From assembly GCA_001464035.1 (NCBI GenBank), contig LNEC01000021.1, positions 1 through 60,049 on the forward strand: a DNA stretch of 60,049 nt, written 5' to 3'. Positions within the stretch are counted from its first letter, which is position 1; every line of letters starts with the position of its first letter. Source of the stretch: Bradyrhizobiaceae bacterium Ga0074131 (GTDB taxonomy: Bacteria; Pseudomonadota; Alphaproteobacteria; Rhizobiales; Xanthobacteraceae). The notes beneath the pieces were generated by a model. That model was not told where the DNA came from and did not search any database. It was given only the letters and a program-made list of their open reading frames with translations. Below are positions 26,144-35,070 of this stretch, piece after piece. Both the position numbers and the translations under genes were made by a program.

Positions 26144-27253
26144 ATGAGGGTCGGGGATAGCCACGTCAGAAGCATATGGCTCGAGCAGGACGGCTGGTCG
26201 CTCAGCGCGATCGACCAGCGGCGGCTGCCGCATGATTTCGTCGTGGCGCGCCTCACCACCTGCGATGCCGCCGCCGACGCCATCCGTTCGATGCTGGTGC
26301 GCGGCGCGCCCTTGATCGGTGCGACCGCGGCCTACGGGATGGCGCTGGCGATGCGGGCTGACGCTTCCAACGCAGCACTCGATCAGGCCCACAAGGCGCT
26401 GATGGCGACGCGGCCGACCGCGATCAACCTGAAATGGGCGCTCGACGCCATGCGCTCGATGTTGCGGCCGTTGCCGGCATCCGAGCGAATGGCGGCGGCC
26501 TATTCCCGCGCCGGCGAAATGGCCGAGCAAGACATCGCCATCAACAAGGGCATCGGCCGGCATGGCCTTGGCCTGATCGAGGCGGTCGCTGCGATCAAGA
26601 AGCCGGGCGAGCGCGTCAATGTGCTGACTCATTGCAACGCCGGCTGGCTGGCGACGGTCGATTGGGGCACTGCGACTGCGCCGATCTATCTGGCGCATGA
26701 CCGCGGCGTCGTCGTCCATGTCTGGGTCGATGAGACCCGGCCGCGCAATCAGGGCGCCTCGCTCACGGCCTGGGAACTCGGCCATCACGGCGTGCCGCAC
26801 ACCGTCGTTCCCGACAATACCGGCGGTCACCTGATGCAGCACGGCATGGTCGATCTCGTGATAACAGGCACCGACCGGGTCAGCGCTCAGGGTGACGTCT
26901 GCAACAAGATCGGCACTTACCTCAAGGCGCTCGCCGCGCACGACAATGGCGTGCCGTTCTATGTGGCGCTGCCTTCGCCGACCATTGATTTCAACGTCAA
27001 CGACGGCATCAGGGAAATTCCGATCGAGCAGCGCGGGCCTGACGAAGTGACGCACATGACCGGGCGGACCGCCGATGGCAGGATCGAGACCGTCCGCATC
27101 GTGCCCGACGGTTCGCCGGTGGCGAACTACGCCTTCGATGTCACACCGGCCCGCCTGGTGACGGGGTTGATTACGGAGCGCGGCGTGCTCAGGGCCGATC
27201 GCGCTGCGCTGGCGGCCGCGTTTCCCGAACGGATAGCGGCCGCGGCCGAATAG
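26144..27253 (+). CDS. mtnA: S-methyl-5-thioribose-1-phosphate isomerase
   Basis: 369 aa from ATG 26144. It belongs to the eIF2B-related isomerase family: VRGAPLIGATAAYGMALAM near 51-69, the catalytic Cys in LTHCNAGWLATVDWGTATAP, VWVDETRPRNQGASLTAWEL, and the catalytic Asp in ITGTDRVSAQGDVCNKIGTY with LPSPTIDF. It converts methylthioribose-1-phosphate to methylthioribulose-1-phosphate, the ketose that the next gene product could split. There is no mtnB, mtnC or mtnD in the window, so the classical aerobic methionine salvage path is not encoded here. Confidence 0.93.
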   Translation: MRVGDSHVRSIWLEQDGWSLSAIDQRRLPHDFVVARLTTCDAAADAIRSMLVRGAPLIGATAAYGMALAMRADASNAALDQAHKALMATRPTAINLKWALDAMRSMLRPLPASERMAAAYSRAGEMAEQDIAINKGIGRHGLGLIEAVAAIKKPGERVNVLTHCNAGWLATVDWGTATAPIYLAHDRGVVVHVWVDETRPRNQGASLTAWELGHHGVPHTVVPDNTGGHLMQHGMVDLVITGTDRVSAQGDVCNKIGTYLKALAAHDNGVPFYVALPSPTIDFNVNDGIREIPIEQRGPDEVTHMTGRTADGRIETVRIVPDGSPVANYAFDVTPARLVTGLITERGVLRADRAALAAAFPERIAAAAE

Positions 27254-27264
27254 GCGAAGGAAGC

Positions 27265-29325
27265 ATGCGCATGCAGAGTGGTTGGATCGATCGCGACGCC
27301 GATGCGGCCGTCGTCCGCTACGCAAACCTCGGCCGCGATGTGGCGCTCAGGGTTTATACGACGCGGCTGCTCGGCCGGGATCCTCGGCTGGTGCTGCATG
27401 GCGGCGGCAACACGTCGGTGAAGACGCAGCTTGCCGACCTCAATGGCGAAACGGTCGACGTGCTCTGCGTCAAGGGCTCCGGCTGGGACATGGGCACGAT
27501 CGAACCCGCCGGCCTGCCGGCGGTAAGGCTTGCGCCCCTGAAAAGACTCCGCGCCCGCGAGAAACTGTCCGACGAGGAAATGGTCCAGCTGCAGCGCGCC
27601 AATCTGATCGACCCGATGGCGCCGAATCCCTCTGTCGAGGCGCTGCTGCATGCCTTCATTCCCCACAAATTCGTCGACCACACCCATTCCACGGCGGTGC
27701 TCGCACTCACCGACCAGCCCGATGGCGAAGCCTTGTGCCGCGAGGTCTACGGCAAACGGGTCGGCTACGTGCCCTACATCATGCCGGGTTTTGGTCTGGC
27801 CAAAGCCGCGGCACAGGTGTTCGACGCGGATCCGTCGGTCGAGGGCCTCATCCTGGTCAAGCATGGCATCTTCAGTTTTGGCGCCGACGCACGGGAGGCC
27901 TATGAGCGCATGATTGCGCTGGTGACCCTGGCGGAAGAACGGCTGGCAAACCAACGCAAGCCGGCCTTTCCGAGCGCAAAACTGCCCGCGCGTCCGGCGC
28001 GGCTCGCGAATGTGGCGCCGATCGTCCGCGGCGCCTGCAGCCTGCCGGACAGCAACAACGACGGCGCCTGGAAGCGTTTCATCCTGGACTTCCGCGGCGG
28101 CGACGCGGTGATGAACTTTGTCAACGGCACGGAAGTGGCGCGCTACGGCCAGGCCGGCGTGGTGACGCCGGATCACAACATTCGCATCAAGAACAAGCCG
28201 CTGGTCGTTGCCGCGCCCGAAGATGGCGATCTCGCCGGCTTCCGGAGCGCGGTCCGCGATGCCGTCGCGGCCTATGGCGAAACTTACAGAGACTACTTTG
28301 CCCGCAACAACGCCCGCGTCGGCGGGATCAAGACCATGCTCGATCCCTCGCCGCGCGTTGTGCTGGTGCCCGGCGTCGGTCTGTTCGGGCTCGGTCGCAG
28401 CAAGAAGGATGCGAAGGTCGCCGCCGACCTCGCCGAGGCCGCGATTGCCACCATCACCGACGCGGAAGCGGTCGGCCGCTTCGTGCCGCTGCCGGAGGCC
28501 GATCTGTTCGATGTCGAATACTGGTCGCTGGAGCAGGCGAAGCTGGGCAGTGCCAGGGAGCCGCCGCTGGCAGGGCAAGTCGTGGCGATCACCGGCGCGG
28601 CCGGCGCCATCGGATTTGCCACGGCCAAAGCGTTCGCGGCGGCCGGGGCCGAAGTCGCCTTGCTCGATGTGGACGAGAGGGCCGCAATGGCAAAAGCAAA
28701 GGCGATCGGCGGAGCCGCGCTCGGGCTCAAATGCGACGTTACCGACGCCGCATCGGTGCGTGACGCGTTCGCGCAGGTCGCGTCCGTCTTCGGCGGGGTC
28801 GACATCTCCATATCGAATGCCGGCGCCGCCTGGCAGGGGCGGATCGGCGAGGTCGACGAGGCGGTGCTGCGCGAAAGTTTTGAGCTGAATTTCTACGGCC
28901 ACCAGCGCGTCGCGCAGGCCGCGGTAAGAATCATGCTGATGCAGGGCACCGGCGGCTGCCTGCTGTTCAATGTGTCCAAACAGGCGGTCAATCCCGGACC
29001 CGATTTCGGCCCCTACGGCCTGCCCAAGGCGGCGACGTTGTTTCTGATGCGGCAATACGCACTCGATTACGGCAGCGAAGGCATCCGCGCCAATGCGGTC
29101 AATGCCGATCGAATTCGCTCGGGGCTGTTGACTGAAGAAATGATCGCGTCGCGCTCGAAACTCAGGGGGTCGAGCCAGCAGGACTATATGCGCGGCAATC
29201 TGCTGGGCCGGGAAGTGACGGCCGAAGACGTCGCGCAGGCATTCCTGGCCCAGGCGCTGGCGCTGAAGACCACCGCCGGCGTCACCACCGTCGACGGCGG
29301 CAACATCGCCGCTGCGCTGCGGTGA
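27265..29325 (+). CDS. Fused class II aldolase/short-chain dehydrogenase
   Basis: 686 aa, starting 11 bases after mtnA. Residues 1-420 are a class II (zinc) aldolase domain of the RhaD type: VLHGGGNTSVKT, CVKGSGWDMGTIEPAGLPAV, zinc ligands in HKFVDHTHSTAVLALTD and LVKHGIFSFG. Residues about 430-686 are an SDR domain with the cofactor loop ITGAAGAIGFATAKAF, SNAGAA, Ser in NVSKQAV and the YxxxK pair in PYGLPKAA, ending in TTVDGGNIAAALR. Known fused relatives cleave L-rhamnulose-1-phosphate to DHAP and lactaldehyde and then act on the aldehyde. Next to mtnP and mtnA, the likely substrate is methylthioribulose-1-phosphate, with the SDR half acting on the thio-aldehyde (inference). Confidence 0.88.
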   Translation: MRMQSGWIDRDADAAVVRYANLGRDVALRVYTTRLLGRDPRLVLHGGGNTSVKTQLADLNGETVDVLCVKGSGWDMGTIEPAGLPAVRLAPLKRLRAREKLSDEEMVQLQRANLIDPMAPNPSVEALLHAFIPHKFVDHTHSTAVLALTDQPDGEALCREVYGKRVGYVPYIMPGFGLAKAAAQVFDADPSVEGLILVKHGIFSFGADAREAYERMIALVTLAEERLANQRKPAFPSAKLPARPARLANVAPIVRGACSLPDSNNDGAWKRFILDFRGGDAVMNFVNGTEVARYGQAGVVTPDHNIRIKNKPLVVAAPEDGDLAGFRSAVRDAVAAYGETYRDYFARNNARVGGIKTMLDPSPRVVLVPGVGLFGLGRSKKDAKVAADLAEAAIATITDAEAVGRFVPLPEADLFDVEYWSLEQAKLGSAREPPLAGQVVAITGAAGAIGFATAKAFAAAGAEVALLDVDERAAMAKAKAIGGAALGLKCDVTDAASVRDAFAQVASVFGGVDISISNAGAAWQGRIGEVDEAVLRESFELNFYGHQRVAQAAVRIMLMQGTGGCLLFNVSKQAVNPGPDFGPYGLPKAATLFLMRQYALDYGSEGIRANAVNADRIRSGLLTEEMIASRSKLRGSSQQDYMRGNLLGREVTAEDVAQAFLAQALALKTTAGVTTVDGGNIAAALR

Positions 29326-29333
29326 CGAGCCGA

Positions 29334-29966
29334 CTAGCGCAGCACCAACCCCGTCGCGGCCTCCAGCTCGGCGATGGCCTGCGGGGCGTTGAGCACCTTG
29401 ATCGTGGTCATGCCCATGTCGCGCGCCGGCTTCAGGTTGACGCCGAGATCGTCGAGATACACGCAAGCCTTGGGATCGACGCCGAGCGTCTCCACCATCA
29501 TCCGATAGATGCGCGGGTCGGGTTTCCGGAGTCCGATTTTCGCGGACTCGATGATGTGATCGAACAGCGCCATCACTTCCGCGACGTAGAGCGAGCGGCC
29601 GCTGTGGCTGCCGATCGCGTTGGCGGGCAAATTGTTGGTGATGCAGCCGGTCTTGAACCGGGCCTTCACCCGCGTCAGCGCTCCGACCATCTCGGGCCGC
29701 AGGTCGCCCGACAGCAGCGGCAACACCTCCTTGCCGCGGACTTCCGCGCCCAAGGCCAGCGATTCCGCCGCAAACAGCTGGTCGAACGCCTCGATGTCCA
29801 CCTCGGCGCGCTCGAATCTCGCCCAGGCGTTTTCGAGATGATTGGCGGCGTTGGTGCGCCGGATGATGTCGGCCGGCAGCCCGCGCTCGGTCTCGAACCG
29901 CGCAAACGCCTCGAACGGCGAGGTGGTGAGCACGCCGCCAAAATCCCAGATGACTGCCTCGATCAT
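29334..29966 (-). CDS. HAD-superfamily hydrolase, subfamily IA
   Basis: 210 aa from ATG 29966. HAD motif I is VIWDFGGVLTT, where the second Asp is replaced by Gly as in epoxide-hydrolase-N-terminal-like and YihX-type members. Motif II is in GCITNNLPAN, the motif III Lys in KIGLRKPDPRIY, and motif IV VYLDDLGVNLKPA. It probably dephosphorylates a small sugar phosphate or related metabolite. It is convergent with the aldolase fusion gene (8-base gap), so it is not in that operon, though a link to sugar-phosphate salvage is conceivable. Confidence 0.83.
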   Translation of the reverse strand: MIEAVIWDFGGVLTTSPFEAFARFETERGLPADIIRRTNAANHLENAWARFERAEVDIEAFDQLFAAESLALGAEVRGKEVLPLLSGDLRPEMVGALTRVKARFKTGCITNNLPANAIGSHSGRSLYVAEVMALFDHIIESAKIGLRKPDPRIYRMMVETLGVDPKACVYLDDLGVNLKPARDMGMTTIKVLNAPQAIAELEAATGLVLR

Positions 29967-30077
29967 GATTCCCCGCTGGAACGAACGCCGTTTGAAAAAC
30001 GGCTAACACGGTGAGCCGGCCGCGGCCAGCCTCGATCGTGGCTTGGCGATGACGAGGTGACGGGCTATTTCTGTTCA

Positions 30078-30839
30078 ATGAAGAACTTGCTCCCGATGTT
30101 GACGAGCCTGGCGTTGCTGCTCGCCGCGCCCGCTGATGCGATCGTCGGCGGCGGCGCGCCTTCGGCCGAAGGCGTCGGCCGCTCCGTGGTCACCATCGTC
30201 GGCTCGCGCGGCAATTTCTGTACCGGCGCATTGATCGCGCCAAAGCTGGTTTTGACGGCAGCGCATTGCGTGCAGCCTGGCGCCACCTACAAGATCGTCG
30301 AATATGGTGCGGACCGGCAGCCGCGACTGCAGGACGTGAGGAGCGTCGCAATCCACCCGGGGTTCAACATGCAGGCGATGGCGGCGCACCGCGCCACCGC
30401 CGATGTCGCGCTGCTGCAGCTCGGCGCCCCGCTCGCGGGTAAGGTTGCATCGACCGTCGGCGCGCCGCAGATCCCGATCGTCGCGGGCAGCCGCTTCACT
30501 ATCGCCGGCATCGGCGTCACCGTCCGCGGCGACGGCAAGAGCGGCGGTACCATTCGTGTCGCCGGCCTCATTGCGACCGGCAGGCCCGGCACGCTGCAAG
30601 TTCGCCTGGTCGATCCCGTGGGGCAGGGGACGCGCGACGGACTCGGCGCCTGCACCGGGGATTCCGGCGGCCCGGTGTTCGAGGACAAGCAGGTCGGCCC
30701 CGTCATCGTCGGCGTCGTCAGCTGGTCGACCGGGCCGAACGGCGCCGCGGGCTGCGGCGGCCTGACCGGCGTGACGCCGCTGACGCTGTACCGCGACTGG
30801 ATCTCGCAGACCGCGCGCCAATGGGGCTCAGCGTTGTAA
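30078..30839 (+). CDS. Secreted trypsin-like serine protease
   Basis: 253 aa from ATG 30078, with a signal peptide (MKNLLPMLTSLALLLAAPAD, cleaved near residue 20) followed directly by IVGGGAPS, which resembles the IVGG activation terminus of chymotrypsin-family enzymes. Catalytic triad: His63 in LTAAHC, Asp109 in TADVALLQ, Ser196 in TGDSGGPV. Disulfide candidates are Cys48/Cys64 and Cys192 with a later CGG. It should be exported to the periplasm or outside. A GTG at 30057 would add seven residues before the signal. Confidence 0.85.
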   Translation: MKNLLPMLTSLALLLAAPADAIVGGGAPSAEGVGRSVVTIVGSRGNFCTGALIAPKLVLTAAHCVQPGATYKIVEYGADRQPRLQDVRSVAIHPGFNMQAMAAHRATADVALLQLGAPLAGKVASTVGAPQIPIVAGSRFTIAGIGVTVRGDGKSGGTIRVAGLIATGRPGTLQVRLVDPVGQGTRDGLGACTGDSGGPVFEDKQVGPVIVGVVSWSTGPNGAAGCGGLTGVTPLTLYRDWISQTARQWGSAL

Positions 30840-30939
30840 GTTTGACGCGGCTCGGGGATGGCCATTGTCTTGTGTGTCCCATGATTGGCCGCTACACAAA
30901 TCTCGATAACGGGCAGCCAGTTCGAAAAGATCAAAGCGC

Positions 30940-32451
30940 ATGAATGTCACCGCACCCTCCCGCACCATTTCTGCCGCGCAAGGAGTCGAGCACTTCGATG
31001 TCCTGATCGTCGGCGCCGGCATCTCCGGCGTCGGCAGCGCCTACCACCTGACAAAGCAGCTTCCCGGCACAACCTTCGTCGTGCTGGAAGAGCAGGAGAC
31101 GTTCGGCGGGACCTGGTGGACCCACAAATATCCCGGCATCCGTTCCGACAGCGACCTGCACACCTTCGGCTACCGCTTCAAGCCGTGGACCGGCCCGCCG
31201 ATCGCGACTGCGGCCGAAATCCGCGCCTATATGAACGAGGTGATCGAAGAGAACGATATAGCAAGGCACATCCGTTATCGCCATCGCATCAATTCGGCGA
31301 AATGGTCGAGCGAGACCAATCTGTGGACGGTCGAAGCGTCCGACAAGGACAGCGGCGAGGCCCGCACCTTCACCGCGAATTTCCTCTGGATGTGCCAGGG
31401 CTATTACCGCCATTCCGAGGGCTACACTCCGGAATGGCAGGGGATGGCGGACTTCAAGGGCCGCATCGTCCACCCGCAGCGCTGGCCCGAGGATATCGAC
31501 CTCACGGGCAAGCGGATCGTGGTGATCGGCTCCGGCGCCACCGCGGCCACGCTGATCCCGAACATCGCGGACCAGTGCGCGCATGTCACCATGCTGCAGC
31601 GGTCGCCGACCTATTTCCGCACCGGCCGCAACGCCATCGAACTGGCCGAGGAACTGCGGCGGCTGCAGGTCAAGGAGGAGTGGATTCACGAGATCGTGCG
31701 GCGCAAGATTCTGTTCGAGCAGGACACTTTCACCCGTCGCTCGTTCACCGAGCCCGAAGTCGTGAAGCAGGAGTTGCTCGGCGGCATTCGCGCCGCGCTC
31801 GGGCCGGGTTCGGACGACGTCGTCGCGAAGCATTTCACCCCGAGTTACCGGCCGTGGCGGCAGCGCATCGCCTTCGTGCCCGACGCCGACCTGTTCGAGG
31901 CGGTCAAGAGCGGCAAGGCCTCGGTGGTGACCGACGAGATCGACCGCTTCACCAAAGACGGCATTCTGCTGAAATCCGGCGAGACGCTGAAGGCCGACAT
32001 CATCGTCACCGCGACCGGGTTCAACCTCAATGTGCTCGGCGACATCGCCTTCGAGATCGACGGCAAGCCGCTCGATTTCGCCGAAACCGTCACCTATCGC
32101 GGCATGATGTTCACGGGCATCCCGAACATGGCCTGGGTGTTCGGATATTTCCGCGCCAGCTGGACGCTGCGCACCGACCTGGTGGCGGACTTCGTCTGCC
32201 GGCTGCTCGGTCACATGAAGGCGAAGGGCGCCAGCAAAGTGGTCCCGGCGCTGCGGCCGCAGGAAGGCAACATGCCGCTGCAGGCGTGGATCGACCCGGA
32301 GAATTTCAATCCGGGCTATTTGATGCGCGACATGCACCTGTTGCCCAAACGCGGCGACAAGCCGGAATGGCAGCACAGCCAGGACTACTGGGCCGAGAAG
32401 GACCAATTCCCGACGATTGATCTCGACGATCCGGCGTTCGCGTACGATTAG
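30940..32451 (+). CDS. Flavin-containing (Baeyer-Villiger type) monooxygenase
   Basis: 503 aa from ATG 30940. FAD motif VGAGISGVGSAYHL near 25-38, FGGTWWTHKYPGIRSDSD near 59-76, NAD(P)H motif VIGSGATAATLIP near 190-202, and the fingerprint FxGxxxHxxxWP as FKGRIVHPQRWP near 171-182. It is shorter than the 8157 enzyme and only distantly similar, nearer the EtaA/ketone-monooxygenase branch. It should oxygenate a ketone, aldehyde or heteroatom using NADPH and O2. An acyl-CoA synthetase gene is convergent. Confidence 0.87.
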   Translation: MNVTAPSRTISAAQGVEHFDVLIVGAGISGVGSAYHLTKQLPGTTFVVLEEQETFGGTWWTHKYPGIRSDSDLHTFGYRFKPWTGPPIATAAEIRAYMNEVIEENDIARHIRYRHRINSAKWSSETNLWTVEASDKDSGEARTFTANFLWMCQGYYRHSEGYTPEWQGMADFKGRIVHPQRWPEDIDLTGKRIVVIGSGATAATLIPNIADQCAHVTMLQRSPTYFRTGRNAIELAEELRRLQVKEEWIHEIVRRKILFEQDTFTRRSFTEPEVVKQELLGGIRAALGPGSDDVVAKHFTPSYRPWRQRIAFVPDADLFEAVKSGKASVVTDEIDRFTKDGILLKSGETLKADIIVTATGFNLNVLGDIAFEIDGKPLDFAETVTYRGMMFTGIPNMAWVFGYFRASWTLRTDLVADFVCRLLGHMKAKGASKVVPALRPQEGNMPLQAWIDPENFNPGYLMRDMHLLPKRGDKPEWQHSQDYWAEKDQFPTIDLDDPAFAYD

Positions 32452-32543
32452 CGAAGTTTTCACTTCGAATGATTCCATCCTTGGAGACGGATCGCGGAGC
32501 CTGTCATCGGGCATGCATTGGCGCGGTCGTCGATGCCTGAGCT

Positions 32544-32579
32544 CCCTCCCACCACGCGCATGGCCCGTGGTGGGAAGGG
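32544..32579. terminator. GC-rich hairpin downstream of the monooxygenase gene
   Basis: Arms TCCCACCACG and CGTGGTGGGA pair around an 8- to 9-base loop, about 95 bases after the stop of the preceding gene and between two convergent genes. No T-run. It could serve as a terminator or be one of the dispersed palindromes of this lineage. Confidence 0.4.
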
Positions 32580-32706
32580 CTGGCGCTAGCTCGGCGTCAT
32601 CCACGATAGCGGGCCCTGCCGGTAGCCCTCCTACCCGACCCCTCGCCGCTTCGCGGGGGGAGAAGAAGATGCGCCTTGCGATTGCGGTCATCTGTTTCGC
32701 GCGTTC

Positions 32707-34254
32707 CTATTCTGCTCCGGCCCGGTCGGTAACCTTCTCCGCGCCGAAATTCTTCCGCAAGGTCGGCTTGTGGATCTTGCCGGTGGCGTTGCGCGGCAGC
32801 GCGTCGACGAATTTTATCAGGCGCGGGCGCTTGAAGCGCGCCAGGTTGGTTTCGCAGTGCGCATGAATCTCCGCCTCGGTGAGGCTGTGTCCGGGCTTGA
32901 GCGCGACGATCGCCATGCCGGTCTCGCCCCACTGCTCGCTGGGGATGCCGATCACGGCGGCCTCGGCGATCGCGGCGAGCCGGTGCAGCACGTTCTCGAC
33001 CTCGGCCGGATAGACGTTCTCGCCGCCGGAGATGTACATGTCCTTCCAGCGATCGACGATGTAGTAGAATCCCTCCTCGTCGATCCGCGCGGCATCGCCG
33101 GTGTGCAGCCAGCCGTCGGTAAAGGAGGACGCGTTGGCGTCGGGCCGGTTCCAGTAACCCGGCGTGATGTTCGGCCCCTTCACCCATAATTCGCCGAGTT
33201 CGCCGACGCCGGCGTCCGACCCGTCGGGCCGCACGATCCGCACCTCGGTATGCAGCACCGGCTTGCCGGAGGAGCCGGCCTTGCGCGCGGCGTCTTCCCT
33301 GTCGAGCGTCAGTACCGCGGGGCTGGTTTCGGTCATGCCGTAGCCCTGCTGCAGCGCGACGCCGCGCTCTTCCCACACTTTCAACAGCGGCACCGGCATC
33401 GGCGCGCCGCCGACGCCGCCGATCACCAGGCGGCTGAAGTCTGCGCCTGCGAAAGCCGGATGCTGCGCCATGAACTGGTAGATCGAGGGCACGCCGAAGA
33501 ACTGGTTGATGCCGCGGGCGGGATCGCTGATCAGCTGCAGCGCGAGACCTGGATCGAACGCGCGCATGATCAGTGCGGTGCCGCCGGCATGCAGCACCGG
33601 GTTGGTGTAGCAATTGAGCCCGCCGGTGTGGAACAGCGGCAGCACGGTGAGCAGCACGGTCGACGGCGAGATATAGGCCGGTCCGCCGAGATTGACGCAG
33701 TTCCAGAACGTCATGCCGTGGGTGATGATGGCGCCCTTGGGCTGGCCCGTGGTGCCCGACGTGTACATGATGGTCGAGATGTCATCGAGCGTGACGATCT
33801 CGGCGTTGTCGAGCGGGGGTGCGGCCGCGATGGCGGCCTCGTAGGAGCCGCCGGGGCCGAGCCGCAGCACGGATGCGACGTCGCAGCGTTTCGCCACCGT
33901 CAGCGCGACCTCGTCCAGCTCGGAATCGTGGATCATCAGCACAGGCGCCGCGTCGCCGACGATATACTGCAGCTCGGGCACGGTGAGGCGGGTGTTGAGC
34001 GGCAGGAACACCGCGCCGATCCGCCCGCACGCGAACTGCACCTCCAGCGTATCGGTGGTGTTCAGCGCCAGCACGGCGACGCGGTCGCCGCGCCTGACCT
34101 TGAGCCGGTCGCGCAGATGCGCGGCGAGCCGCGCAATGCGGGAGTCGAACTGCGCGTAGGAGAACTGGCGCTCGCTGGCGAGGTCGACCACCGCCGGTTT
34201 GTCCGGCGTGCGGCGGCCGAAATGCGTGATCCAGTCGTAATGGCGAACCGGCAA
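32707..34254 (-). CDS. AMP-dependent acyl-CoA synthetase (fatty-acid CoA ligase family)
   Basis: 515 aa from ATG 34254. ANL-superfamily motifs: A3 MYTSGTTGQPKGA near 165-177, QGYGMTETSPA (A5), GWLHTGDAA (A7), VDRWKDMYISGGENVYP (A8) and the adenylation Lys in NATGKIHK (A10). It activates a carboxylic acid as acyl-AMP and transfers it to CoA. Chain specificity cannot be read. It is transcribed away from the cluster of acyl-CoA dehydrogenases, from an 800-base upstream region. It is probably the entry enzyme for that pathway. Confidence 0.88.
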   Translation of the reverse strand: MPVRHYDWITHFGRRTPDKPAVVDLASERQFSYAQFDSRIARLAAHLRDRLKVRRGDRVAVLALNTTDTLEVQFACGRIGAVFLPLNTRLTVPELQYIVGDAAPVLMIHDSELDEVALTVAKRCDVASVLRLGPGGSYEAAIAAAPPLDNAEIVTLDDISTIMYTSGTTGQPKGAIITHGMTFWNCVNLGGPAYISPSTVLLTVLPLFHTGGLNCYTNPVLHAGGTALIMRAFDPGLALQLISDPARGINQFFGVPSIYQFMAQHPAFAGADFSRLVIGGVGGAPMPVPLLKVWEERGVALQQGYGMTETSPAVLTLDREDAARKAGSSGKPVLHTEVRIVRPDGSDAGVGELGELWVKGPNITPGYWNRPDANASSFTDGWLHTGDAARIDEEGFYYIVDRWKDMYISGGENVYPAEVENVLHRLAAIAEAAVIGIPSEQWGETGMAIVALKPGHSLTEAEIHAHCETNLARFKRPRLIKFVDALPRNATGKIHKPTLRKNFGAEKVTDRAGAE

Positions 34255-35070
34255 GGCTTCCTCCCGACGTATCGCGGTCTTGTGCCGTCTGATTGCAGAC
34301 TTTACGTCCTGTCGTTCAGTTGGCGAGCGTATCTGAATTCTGTCCTGCGTCGAGTGGCTGGGGTATGGTGTTCGTAAACGCAGTTTTGCATTCTCGCGGC
34401 GCGACTCGCCCGAGGTTTGCTGTCAATTTCCTTGCCCTCCTGAAAAGAGGGCGCAGGGAAGACCGGGTGCGCGCTGCACCCGCGGTCTCGTGTGCAATAG
34501 TGGAAAAGGAAACGCACACGAGCATACAGGTCCAGCGGAGGCAATCCGGCCTTCCCTGCGCAATGGTTTACGGCTTATTCCGCGCTCTCCCCGGTGACCG
34601 GCTTTCTTGCCACCGTCGCCCGCGCGCCTGAGCGCGAACTTGACACCAGCACCGGGGTGTCAGGACCACACGACTTCACCGTCCGCCTCGGCATCGCCCG
34701 TCTCGCGCGCCTCCGCGTCCACCGCATCCCGCCCCGACGTCCGTGACGTTCGCGAAACGCCCCCTCGGAATGGGACGGGACGGCACGGACTATACCCGCG
34801 AATCCGATTTCGGAAAAGCAGAATATCTCTTTCGAAGGGGCTTGACGAACCTTGGACTGTTTTGCCCGTCGGGTCGATTTGTTGAATCGGTTCGACAATT
34901 TTTCCCAGATGGCCGCCAGGAAATTTTTTCCACGCTTGATCCGGGCCGCCTGTCGCTGCGACAGTGGAGGCTCGGCAGACGAGGGGCACCGCAGCCAGCC
35001 ACTCGACGCAAGTTAGAGCAGCCGTTTCCGGCGCATCATGCGCCGCACAAGAATCAACGGAGCCAACCGG
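34255..35070. other. Long intergenic region, mostly a dispersed Bradyrhizobium-type repeat
   Basis: No credible gene in 816 bases. From about 34334 to 34905 the DNA matches what I remember as a multi-copy intergenic element of Bradyrhizobium, Rhodopseudomonas and Nitrobacter genomes. Landmarks are GCATTCTCGCGGCGCGACTC, CTTGCCCTCCTGAAAAGAGG, CATACAGGTCCAGCGGAGGC, CACCGGGGTGTCAGGACCAC and TTTGCCCGTCGGGTC. Small spurious ORFs occur on both strands. The remaining part should hold the promoters of the divergent synthetase and dehydrogenase genes, but none stands out. Confidence 0.5.

Noticed and set aside
27127..30078. 983-aa ORF on the minus strand
   Set aside because: It spans antisense to the aldolase/dehydrogenase fusion and other genes. 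The composition is His/Asp/Gly/Arg-rich without any motif, as expected for a shadow frame.
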